Assembly: GCA_014377705.1 (NCBI GenBank)
Contig: JACMPC010000096.1
Span: 1-41,693, forward strand
Direction: 5' to 3'
Source of the DNA: Dermatophilaceae bacterium
GTDB taxonomy: Bacteria > Actinomycetota > Actinomycetes > Actinomycetales > Dermatophilaceae
DNA length: 41,693 nt
Below are positions 1-7,110 of the stretch, in pieces. Position numbers and translations under genes: made by a program. Positions within the stretch are counted from its first letter, which is position 1. Each line of letters begins with the position of its first letter. The notes under the pieces are model-generated. The model was not told the DNA's origin and searched no databases. It saw only the letters and a list, made by a program, of their open reading frames with translations.

Positions 1-3
1 AAT

Positions 4-19
4 ATTTCGATATCAAAAT
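4..19. promoter_or_regulatory. Probable MarR operator (imperfect palindrome)
   Basis: ATTTCGATATCAAAAT is a 16-bp near-palindrome centred on GATATC, with one mismatched pair. It lies 24 bp before the chosen start of the MarR gene. AT-rich palindromes of this kind are typical MarR-family sites, and autoregulation is the simplest inference. It could also control a divergent gene outside the window. Confidence 0.55.
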
Positions 20-42
20 TCTAGCATGACAGGATGGTGGCC

Positions 43-591
43 ATGACGACCTCCAGGTCCGCCGAGAAGAAGAAGCCCGCGCGCGCCAGACAGAGCGCCC
101 AGCAGGAGTACCACGCTGACGTAGCGGCCTATGTGGCGGCCGGCGGGGAGGAGTCGGTGCAGCGAGTGGTCACCGCAGTTCACGGACTGGCCCGCAAGCT
201 CGACCAGTGGTACACGCGTCAGCTCGCCGACCTCGACCTGTCCGCGGGCGAGTGGGCTGTCCTGGCCCAGCTGGCGCGCAGCAAGGAGGTCGCGGCACTC
301 ACGCCCACTCAGCTGGCCGAGGTCAGCTGCGTCGCGCCGTCCTCCATGACCCACCGTCTTGACCGGATGGCCCAGCGCAACCTGATCGCTCGGGCAACCG
401 ACCCGGACAACCGCACCCGGGTCCTGATCACGCTCACCGACGAGGGATGGCAGACCTTCACCGCGGCAACACGTGAGTCGGACATGGTGGAGTCCGACAT
501 CCTGGGACCGCTGTCACCCCAGCAGCGCGAAGATCTCGCCTCGCTACTGGAGCTTTTGATCGCCGGACTGGACGAGAACCCCGCCGACTGA
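43..591 (+). CDS. MarR-family transcriptional regulator
   Basis: This is a cytoplasmic winged-helix regulator of 182 aa. It has a Lys/Ala-rich N-terminal extension of about 20 residues, then the MarR fold: a dimerisation helix, the recognition region (LTPTQLAEVSCVAPSSMTHR) and the wing containing DPDNRTRVLITLTDEG. The start at 43 is preferred because AGGA lies 8 nt upstream; an in-frame ATG at 34 lacks such a site. An AT-rich palindrome lies just upstream and suggests autoregulation. MarR proteins usually repress neighbouring efflux or stress genes and respond to small phenolic ligands or oxidation. The target here is not visible, because the gene faces the convergent ndk operon and its upstream neighbour is outside the window. 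The family is certain; the ligand is unknown. Confidence 0.9.
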   Translation: MTTSRSAEKKKPARARQSAQQEYHADVAAYVAAGGEESVQRVVTAVHGLARKLDQWYTRQLADLDLSAGEWAVLAQLARSKEVAALTPTQLAEVSCVAPSSMTHRLDRMAQRNLIARATDPDNRTRVLITLTDEGWQTFTAATRESDMVESDILGPLSPQQREDLASLLELLIAGLDENPAD

Positions 592-618
592 GTCCGCGGC
601 CGGCTGACCGGAACTCAG
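588..618. terminator. Possible bidirectional terminator between marR and ndk
   Basis: CTGAGT (588-593) pairs with ACTCAG (613-618), with further CGG/CCG pairing inside. The hairpin spans both convergent stop codons. There is no U-tract, so this is a weak call. Confidence 0.35.
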
Positions 619-1046
619 CTGATCTCGGGGAACCAGATGCCGATCTCGAGCGCGGACGACTCCGGGGAGTCGGACCCGTGAACGATGTTCTTCTGGACCT
701 TCGTGCCCCAGTCGCGGCCGAAGTCGCCGCGAATCGTGCCCGGCAGGGCCGCGGTCGGGTCGGTGGCGCCGGCCAGTGCACGGAAACCCTCGATGCAGCG
801 CTCGCCCTCGATCACCGCTGCCGTCACCTGACCGCTGGACATGAACTCCACCAGCGGCGGGAAGAACGGCTTACCCTCATGCTCGGCGTAGTGCTTCGCC
901 AGCCGACCACGGTCAGGGGTGAAGATGGACAGCGCCACCAGCGTGTATCCCTTCGCCTCGATGCGGCGAAGGACCTCACCGGAAAGACCCCGCTTGAAGC
1001 CGTCGGGCTTGACCAGGACCAGCGAACGTTCAGTCTGTGTGCTCAC
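615..1046 (-). CDS. ndk: Nucleoside diphosphate kinase
   Basis: It transfers the gamma-phosphate between NTPs and NDPs through a phosphohistidine and balances NTP/dNTP pools in the cytosol. The 143-aa product has the usual Ndk length and landmarks: the N-terminal strand RSLVLVKPDGF, the Kpn-loop region, and the active-site signature NIVHGSDS with its catalytic His. I chose the GTG at 1046 (VSTQTERS) because it gives the family length; a longer reading to 1091 adds a non-homologous leader. It is the last gene of the minus-strand ileS-GNAT-folC-DUF4233-ndk series, 10 nt after the DUF4233 stop. The ndk-DUF4233-folC order matches Rv2445c-Rv2447c of M. tuberculosis. Confidence 0.97.
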   Translation of the reverse strand: MSTQTERSLVLVKPDGFKRGLSGEVLRRIEAKGYTLVALSIFTPDRGRLAKHYAEHEGKPFFPPLVEFMSSGQVTAAVIEGERCIEGFRALAGATDPTAALPGTIRGDFGRDWGTKVQKNIVHGSDSPESSALEIGIWFPEIS

Positions 1047-1056
1047 CTGCACAACC

Positions 1057-1458
1057 CTATCCGTCCTGGGCGGCATGCCACGCGGCGTCAACCTGCCTGG
1101 TGTGCTCGTCCATGGCGCGCCCCTGGATCAGGGCTGTCAGCCACAGCGCTCCGAACAGGAGACCCACCAGAAGCATCAGGGGGACGATGAACGCACAGGC
1201 GAAGGTGGCGATCTGCAGGACCCAGCCCATCGTGACACCCCACGGCCGGCGCAGCAGCCCGGCATCCAGGATGCAGAGAACGGCCAGCACCGACCCGGTG
1301 AGCATGAACGAGCCGGAGGTGCCCGAACCGCCCACCGAGGCCAGGGACCGGGCCACGAGCGCGCCGAAGAACACGACCAGGCCCTGGGTGCCGATGACCA
1401 CGGCGAGCAGGCGCCGGGCCATCTTGCCCGGCACGCCATAGAAAATGAGAGCACTCAT
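1057..1458 (-). CDS. DUF4233 small membrane protein
   Basis: This 133-aa protein is predicted to have four transmembrane segments, roughly residues 14-38, 48-66, 72-92 and 90-110 (LLAVVIGTQGLVVFFGALVA, FMLTGSVLAVLCILDAGLL, MGWVLQIATFACAFIVPLML and following). A short charged tail (QGRAMDEHTRQVDAAW) follows. It matches the DUF4233 family, which in Actinobacteria sits directly downstream of folC. No biochemical role is known to me. The start overlaps the folC stop by ATGA (1455-1458), so translation is probably coupled. The constant link with folC suggests a role in folate or cell-envelope physiology, but that is only inference from context. Confidence 0.88.
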   Translation of the reverse strand: MSALIFYGVPGKMARRLLAVVIGTQGLVVFFGALVARSLASVGGSGTSGSFMLTGSVLAVLCILDAGLLRRPWGVTMGWVLQIATFACAFIVPLMLLVGLLFGALWLTALIQGRAMDEHTRQVDAAWHAAQDG

Positions 1459-2843
1459 CCGCTGGTGACTCCCAGAAGCATCCTGACCTCGGCGGCCGTG
1501 GTGATGGAGCCGGTCGCCAGCACTCCCCCGCCGAAACCACCCTCGTCGGCCATCCCGGCGGCCTTGTCCAGCGCGTCGGGCAGGTTGCCGACGACACTCA
1601 CCCGGCCCTCACCGTAGATCTCGGTGGCCAGCTCCCCCAGGCGCTCGGGGCTGATGGCGCGCGGCGACGTCGTGCGGGTCACCACGATGTCGTCCAGCAC
1701 CGGCTCCAGGATCTCGAGCATCCTCACCACGTCCTTGTCCTCCAAGATGGCAACGACACCAACAATCTTGGCGAAGTTGAACGAGTCCTCCAACGCCTCG
1801 CGCAGGGCCAGTACGCCCGCGGGGTTGTGCGCCGCGTCCACCAGGACCGTCGGCGAGCGGCGTACCACCTCCAGACGCCCCGGGGAGGTTGCCCCGGCCA
1901 GCCCGGCCCGGATCACGTCGATGTCGAGCCGATGCTCGCCGCCGCCGACGAAGGCTTCGACGGCCGCCAGTGCGAGCGCGGCGTTGTGGCCCTGGTGGGG
2001 GCCGTGCAGCGGCAGGAAGAGGTCCTCATAGATGCCGCCCAGCCCACGTATGGCGAGCTGCTGGCCGCCGACCGCGACCACACGGCTCAGGATGCCGAAC
2101 TCGTTGCCCTCGAAGGCCGGTGAGCTTCCGACCTCATGAGCCAGCCCGATCAGGATCTCGGCGACCGCCGGGTCCTGCGCGGAGCTGACCACCAGGGCGC
2201 CCGCCTTGAAGATGCCGCCCTTCTCGGTGGCGATGCTCTCCACCGATGAGCCCAGGAACCGCTCATGGTCCAGGGCGATCGGGGTCACCACGGCAACCTT
2301 GGCCCTGACCACGTTGGTGGCATCCCACGAGCCGCCCATTCCCACCTCCACCACGGCCACATCGATCGGCGCGTCGGCGAACGCGGCATACGCGATGGCC
2401 ACCAGCACCTCGAAATAGGTCATCTGCGGCTCGCCCGCGGCAGCCGACCTGGCGTCGACCAGATCGATGAAAGGGATCACGTCCTCGAAGGCGGCGATGA
2501 ACTTCTCGGCGTCGATCGGGTTGCCGTTCAGGGCAATACGCTCACGGATGTTGTGCAGGTGGGGCGAGGTGAACCGTCCCGTGGACAGGCCCATCTCGCG
2601 CAGCATCCGCTCGATCATCCGCGTCGTCGAGGTCTTGCCGTTGGTTCCGGTCACGTGGATGACCGGGAAGGCATGCTGGGGGTCGCCCAGCAGCTCCATC
2701 ACGGCGGCGATGCGATCCAGCGAGGGCTCGAGGTCATGCTCGGGGGCTCGCATGAGAATTGACTGCTCGATCTCCCGCATCCGCTTTCGGATCTCGAGCT
2801 TCTGCTCGGCCTCACGCCGGGCAGCGTCCGGACGTCCACTCAT
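1455..2843 (-). CDS. folC: Bifunctional dihydrofolate synthase / folylpolyglutamate synthase
   Basis: FolC joins L-glutamate to dihydropteroate and then extends the gamma-glutamyl tail of reduced folates in the cytosol. It is an ATP-dependent ligase of the Mur family. The 462-aa protein has the P-loop TGTNGKTS at about residues 65-72, then RFTSPHLHNIRERI, a Mur-ligase middle domain with DVAVVEVGMGGSWDATNV, LDHERFLGSS, and the C-terminal glutamate-ligase domain with VDAAHNPAG. An N-terminal charged helix of about 30 residues precedes the core, as in other actinobacterial FolC. Both ends overlap neighbours by ATGA (GNAT upstream, DUF4233 downstream), so the genes are probably translated in a coupled way. 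Confidence 0.97.
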   Translation of the reverse strand: MSGRPDAARREAEQKLEIRKRMREIEQSILMRAPEHDLEPSLDRIAAVMELLGDPQHAFPVIHVTGTNGKTSTTRMIERMLREMGLSTGRFTSPHLHNIRERIALNGNPIDAEKFIAAFEDVIPFIDLVDARSAAAGEPQMTYFEVLVAIAYAAFADAPIDVAVVEVGMGGSWDATNVVRAKVAVVTPIALDHERFLGSSVESIATEKGGIFKAGALVVSSAQDPAVAEILIGLAHEVGSSPAFEGNEFGILSRVVAVGGQQLAIRGLGGIYEDLFLPLHGPHQGHNAALALAAVEAFVGGGEHRLDIDVIRAGLAGATSPGRLEVVRRSPTVLVDAAHNPAGVLALREALEDSFNFAKIVGVVAILEDKDVVRMLEILEPVLDDIVVTRTTSPRAISPERLGELATEIYGEGRVSVVGNLPDALDKAAGMADEGGFGGGVLATGSITTAAEVRMLLGVTSG

Positions 2844-3334
2844 GACTGCTCCTTGGGGTCGAGCACCAGCTGCATCCAGACACTCTCGGGCACGCCGTCA
2901 CATCCGGGCTCACGGCTGATCTCTACGAAGCCCTTGCCACGGTAGAAGGTTTCGGCAAGGGTGTTGCCCTCGAGGTAGGTGATCCGGATCTCCGGATGCA
3001 GGCCCGTCGCCTGAGCGACCACGGACTTCACCAGTGCGGAGCCGATCGCCTGCCCCTGATACTCGTGAAGCACATAAAGCTTCCACAGGACCAGGTGATG
3101 CTCGTCCGGGCCGACCACAGCGATGCCGACCACCGTCCCGTCGAGCTCGGCGACCGTCACCCGGCCGGCCCGGATCGCCGGAATGGTGGCGTCCGCCGTC
3201 CACCACTTGGCCAGGCCCATGGCCACGTAGTCCGCACCGGCGATGGGCTCGTAGGTCACCGGCCAGGTCCGCCGCCCCACGTCCAGGATGGCCAGCAGGT
3301 CGTTTCCGTCGGCGGCCCGGATGATGAGCGCCAT
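2840..3334 (-). CDS. GNAT-family N-acetyltransferase
   Basis: This 164-aa protein has a GNAT fold: an N-terminal IIRAADGNDLLAI strand and helix, the central strands VVGIAVVGPDEHHLVLWKLYVL, and the acetyl-CoA loop region EYQGQAIGSALVKSV, a variant of Q/RxxGxG/A (QGQAIG). A C-terminal YLEGNTLAETFYRGKGFVEI follows. The substrate cannot be read from sequence. It starts at the ileS stop in a TGATG arrangement (1-nt overlap) and overlaps folC by 4 nt, so it is embedded in the T-box-led operon. RimI-like protein acetylation or small-molecule acetylation are both possible. Confidence 0.9.
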   Translation of the reverse strand: MALIIRAADGNDLLAILDVGRRTWPVTYEPIAGADYVAMGLAKWWTADATIPAIRAGRVTVAELDGTVVGIAVVGPDEHHLVLWKLYVLHEYQGQAIGSALVKSVVAQATGLHPEIRITYLEGNTLAETFYRGKGFVEISREPGCDGVPESVWMQLVLDPKEQS

Positions 3335-6300
3335 CAGATCCTCTTCACTAGGATGCGGATCATCTGGTTGTCGCCGACGAGGGCTTCCACGCCCTGGTCC
3401 TGCGGCAGGGAGTGCTCCGACCCGGCGGAACCGAACTGCACCGAGAGGGTCTCCGTCATGATCAGCTTCTCGTAGGCGACGGTGGCGGCCCAGACCTCGT
3501 CGTCACCGCTGACGGTGAGGCTGATCCGGTCGCTGATGTCCAGGCCCGCGTCACGGCGCGCCTGTTGGACAGCACGGATGACGTCGCGGGCCAGCCCCTC
3601 GGCAGCCAGCTCCGGTGTCACCGTGGTGTCCAGCACGACGAACCCGCTTTGCGGCAGCATTCCGGTGACCCGCGACGACAACGGCCGCACGTCATCGGCG
3701 CCGGGACCCGCCACGCCGTCAGAGCCGTCAGCGCCGTCAAAGCCGTCAAAGCCGTCGCCCGCAGGTGCATCGGCCACGACCGTCTCCAGGAAGTACTCCC
3801 CCTCGACGAGGGCGAGCCCGCCGGCGGTGACGATCCCGTCCTGCGAGACCGACCAGTCGCCCTTCTTGCTTCCCCTGATGGCGAGCTGGACGTCCTTGCC
3901 CAGCCGCGGACCGGCAGCGCGGGCGTTCACGGTGAGCTTCTTGGTGATGCCGAAGTCGGACTCGGTCGCCGAGCCGAGGTCCACCAGGGTGACGGTGCGG
4001 ACGTTGACCTCTTCGGCCACGATGACGCCGAACGCCTCGAGCATGGCGGCATCTGTGGTGACCACGGTGAGGTCCGCCAGCGGCAGCCGGTTGCGCAGGC
4101 CGGCGGCCTTGCGCAGACCTGAGGCCACCGAGCAGATCTCGCGGGCGCGGTCCATCGCGTCCACCAGCGCATCGTCAGCGGGCAGGTCGGAGGAGTCCGG
4201 CCAGTCGGTCAGGTGCACCGAGCGGGCTCCGGTCAGACCGCGCCAGATCTCCTCGGTCGTGAACGGGAGCATCGGGGCGGTGACCCGGGTGATGACCTCA
4301 ATGGTCGTGTAGAGGGTGTTGAAAGCATGGTCACGGGACTCCCCGGAGATGTCGGCGGTATCCCAGAACCGGTTGCGTGAGCGGCGGATGTACCAGTTGG
4401 ACAGGACGTCAAGAAAGGTGCGCACCGACTCGCACGCGGTGGCCACGTCATACGTGTCGAGGTGGTTCTGGACCTCCTCAACGAAACGCCGCAGCTTGGC
4501 CAGCAGGTAGCGGTCCAGGACGTCCTGGGAGGCGGTGGACCAGGTGGCCTCGTACCCGGCGCCGCCGTCCGCGGCGTTGGCGTACAACGAGAAGAAGTAC
4601 CACGTGCTCCACAGCGGGAGCAGCACCTGGCGCACGCCGTCACGGATGCCCCGCTCGGTGACGATGAGGTTGCCGCCCCGCAGGATCGGGCTCGACATCA
4701 GGAACCAGCGCATCGCGTCGGCGCCGTCGCGGTCAAAGACCTCCGAGACGTTCGGGTAGTTGTTCAGCGACTTGCTCATCTTCTGGCCGTCGTTGCCCAG
4801 GACGATGCCGTGGCTGACGCACGAGGAGAACGCGGGCCTGTCGAACAGCGCGGTGGCCAGCACGTGCATCGTGTAGAACCAGCCACGGGTCTGGCCGATG
4901 TACTCGACGATGAAGTCACCCGGGAAGTGGTTCTCGAACCACTGCGCGTTCTCGAACGGGTAGTGCACCTGGGCGAAGGACATCGAGCCGGAGTCGAACC
5001 ACACGTCCAGCACCTCCGGGACGCGGCGCATCGTCGAGCAACCGGTCGGGTCGTCTGGGTTGGGCCGGGTCAGCCGGTCGATGAACGGCCGGTGCAGATC
5101 GGTGACAGGCACCCCGAAGTCCGCCTCGAGCTGGGCGAACGAGCCGTAGACATCTGTCCGGGGGTAGGCGGGGTTGTCCGAGCGCCACACCGGGACCGGG
5201 CTGCCCCAGAACCGGTTTCGGCTGATCGACCAGTCACGGGCGTTGGACAGCCACTTGCCGAACTGCCCGTGCTTGACGTGCTCGGGCACCCAGGTGATCT
5301 GCTCGTTGAGCTCGACCATCCGGTCCCGGACCTTGGTCACCTCGACGAACCAGCTGGACACCGCCATGTAGATCAGCGGCTGGCGGCAGCGCCAGCAGTG
5401 CGGGTAGGAGTGGTCGTAGGTCTCGCGGCGGAGCAGCACCGTGCCGGGCGTCGTGGAACCCAGGTCACCGGTGCCCGCGTCGGTTCCGGCCTGGGTCTGC
5501 CCGGTACTCACTTCGGTGCGAGCTTTGAGGTGGTCGATGATCACGAGGTTGGCTTCGAAGACCAGCATTCCCTCGTAGTCCGACACGGGAGCAGTGAACC
5601 TGCCGTCCGGACCGACCGGGACGACCGGCTCGATGTCGGCGGCGTCGGTGACGAGCTTGTCCTCCTCACCGAAGGCCGGCGCGATGTGCACGATGCCGGT
5701 GCCGTCCTCGGTGGTGACATAGTCCGCCGGCAGGATCTGGTGAGCGTTCGGGCGCCCGGCGAAGTAGCTGAACGGCGGCGTGTACGTGCGCCCGACCAGC
5801 TCGGATCCCTTCATTCGCTGAACGATCCGCTCGCTCGCGTCATCGCCGAGCTCCCTGGCGTATGCCGCGACTCTCGCCTCGGCCAGCAGGTAGCGGACCT
5901 GCCCACCGGTCGCGTCACCCTGCACGACCACATAGTCGACGTCGGGGTTCACCGCCATGGCCAGGTTGCTCACCAGGGTCCATGGGGTCGTCGTCCAGAT
6001 CAGCGCCAGCTCGCCGGAGTCGAGCTGGTAACCGACGGTGACCGCCGGGTCCTGGCGCATCTGGTAGACCTCGGGGTCCATCCGCAGCTCGTGGTTGGAC
6101 AGCGGTGTCTCGTCGTTCCAGCAGTACGGCAGGACGCGGTAGCCCTCGTAGACCAGGCCCTTGTCGTGCAGCGTCTTGAACGCCCACATGACCGACTCCA
6201 TGTAGTCGGGGTTGAGCGTCTTGTAGTCGTGCTCGAAGTCGACCCAGCGGCCCTGGCGGCGGACATACTCCTGCCAGTCGTCGGTGTACTTCAGCACGGA

Positions 6301-6741
6301 CTCGCGACAGACGGCGTTGAAGTCCTCGATGCCCAGCTCGAGGATCTCGCCCTTGGTCTTCAGCCCCAGCACCCGCTGCGCCTCCAGCTCGGCCGGCAGC
6401 CCGTGGGTGTCCCAGCCGAACCGCCGCTCGACCCGGCGTCCGCGCATGGTCTGGTAGCGCGGGATCAGGTCTTTGACGTACCCGGTGAGCAGGTGGCCGT
6501 AGTGCGGCAGGCCGTTGGCGAACGGCGGGCCGTCGTAGAAGACGAACTCGTTGTCGCCGTTCTCCCCCGCGTCACGCGCCTCGACCGACGCCCTGAAGGT
6601 GCCGTCCTCGTCCCAGTACCGCAGGATCCGCTCCTCGATCTGCGGGAACTTCGGGCTCGCGACGACGCCGGCCGGCGCAGTGCCTTCGAGGGCTGGGTCC
6701 GTTGCCTGATCGGGCAGGAAGTCGACCTTGGGGTAGGTCAT
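3334..6741 (-). CDS. ileS: Isoleucyl-tRNA synthetase
   Basis: It charges tRNA-Ile with isoleucine and edits mischarged valine. The 1135-aa protein is a long form resembling the eukaryote-like IleRS of mycobacteria. Class I signatures are HYGH (residues 80-83) and KMSKS (654-658); a CP1 editing domain lies between, and the C-terminal anticodon-binding part follows. I chose the ATG at 6741 (MTYPKVDF) because ACGGAG lies 8 nt upstream and it follows the T-box leader; the longer reading would translate the riboswitch. An insertion at residues 995-1009 consists of five DGx triplets from an exact 9-bp repeat. The stop overlaps the GNAT start. An IleS2-like, pseudomonic-acid-tolerant type is possible but not proved here. 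Confidence 0.98.
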   Translation of the reverse strand: MTYPKVDFLPDQATDPALEGTAPAGVVASPKFPQIEERILRYWDEDGTFRASVEARDAGENGDNEFVFYDGPPFANGLPHYGHLLTGYVKDLIPRYQTMRGRRVERRFGWDTHGLPAELEAQRVLGLKTKGEILELGIEDFNAVCRESVLKYTDDWQEYVRRQGRWVDFEHDYKTLNPDYMESVMWAFKTLHDKGLVYEGYRVLPYCWNDETPLSNHELRMDPEVYQMRQDPAVTVGYQLDSGELALIWTTTPWTLVSNLAMAVNPDVDYVVVQGDATGGQVRYLLAEARVAAYARELGDDASERIVQRMKGSELVGRTYTPPFSYFAGRPNAHQILPADYVTTEDGTGIVHIAPAFGEEDKLVTDAADIEPVVPVGPDGRFTAPVSDYEGMLVFEANLVIIDHLKARTEVSTGQTQAGTDAGTGDLGSTTPGTVLLRRETYDHSYPHCWRCRQPLIYMAVSSWFVEVTKVRDRMVELNEQITWVPEHVKHGQFGKWLSNARDWSISRNRFWGSPVPVWRSDNPAYPRTDVYGSFAQLEADFGVPVTDLHRPFIDRLTRPNPDDPTGCSTMRRVPEVLDVWFDSGSMSFAQVHYPFENAQWFENHFPGDFIVEYIGQTRGWFYTMHVLATALFDRPAFSSCVSHGIVLGNDGQKMSKSLNNYPNVSEVFDRDGADAMRWFLMSSPILRGGNLIVTERGIRDGVRQVLLPLWSTWYFFSLYANAADGGAGYEATWSTASQDVLDRYLLAKLRRFVEEVQNHLDTYDVATACESVRTFLDVLSNWYIRRSRNRFWDTADISGESRDHAFNTLYTTIEVITRVTAPMLPFTTEEIWRGLTGARSVHLTDWPDSSDLPADDALVDAMDRAREICSVASGLRKAAGLRNRLPLADLTVVTTDAAMLEAFGVIVAEEVNVRTVTLVDLGSATESDFGITKKLTVNARAAGPRLGKDVQLAIRGSKKGDWSVSQDGIVTAGGLALVEGEYFLETVVADAPAGDGFDGFDGADGSDGVAGPGADDVRPLSSRVTGMLPQSGFVVLDTTVTPELAAEGLARDVIRAVQQARRDAGLDISDRISLTVSGDDEVWAATVAYEKLIMTETLSVQFGSAGSEHSLPQDQGVEALVGDNQMIRILVKRI
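3715..3759. repeat. 9-bp in-frame tandem repeat in ileS (five units)
   Basis: Five consecutive gccgtcNNN units encode DG-x triplets (DGV/S/A/F/F read in reverse order) in the C-terminal part of IleRS. The repeat preserves the frame and lies in a low-complexity Gly/Asp linker. Confidence 0.85.
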
Positions 6742-7040
6742 CGGCGCATCTCCGTCTTGTAGAACGTGGTCATAGAACTGAACCACGAGGACGACGAGCC
6801 AGCCACAGAACGGGCTCCGTGAAGACCGCCTGCGGTCCGAACAGCACCGCGATACCACCTCGCTTGCCGCGCCCCACGGAGCTCGGAACTGCCCTCCAGG
6901 AAGTACGACCGCTCTTGCCTTAGGCGCTCACGGGCCCACCCGTCCGGTTCTACTGAGGCTCCCGCGCCACGAACGCATGCCGTGTGCCCGACTGCCCGTT
7001 CCTCCGGAGGCTCACCGGTGATGGCCGGGTCGAAGCCTCT
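6742..7040 (-). promoter_or_regulatory. T-box riboswitch (ultrashort stem I, isoleucine, translational type)
   Basis: Reading toward ileS, a short hairpin (7037-7009) has outer arms GGCT/AGCC and inner arms CCGG/CCGG around a terminal loop that shows ATC (7022-7020), the isoleucine specifier. Next comes a second helix with an AGTA...GAAC S-turn-like element (about 6955-6915). The T-box motif GAGGTGGTATCGCGGT follows at 6861-6846, with GCGA/TCGC flanking the UGGU bulge that binds the uncharged tRNA end. A CTCCGT (6881-6876) can pair with the ACGGAG Shine-Dalgarno of ileS (6755-6750) or with a second ACGGAG (6820-6815), so start-site sequestration is plausible. No U-tract terminator is visible. 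This fits the actinobacterial US-class ileS T-box that acts on translation. Confidence 0.9.
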
Positions 7041-7046
7041 GCCCGA

Positions 7047-7052
7047 AGTCTA
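7047..7052 (-). promoter_or_regulatory. Possible -10 element for the ileS T-box transcript
   Basis: TAGACT on the minus strand matches TANNNT. It would start the transcript near 7040, just before the stem I hairpin. No convincing -35 hexamer is seen. Confidence 0.4.
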
Positions 7053-7110
7053 GCGGCCCCGTCCGAAAACCGATTCGCCCGGCGTGGCGGCGGTCTGGGA
7101 GGATCGGCTC

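Noticed and set aside
4462-6762. Long plus-strand open frame opposite ileS
   Set aside because: It is antisense to a well-supported synthetase gene, has no recognisable domain and a His/Arg/Val/Gly-rich composition typical of high-GC shadow frames.
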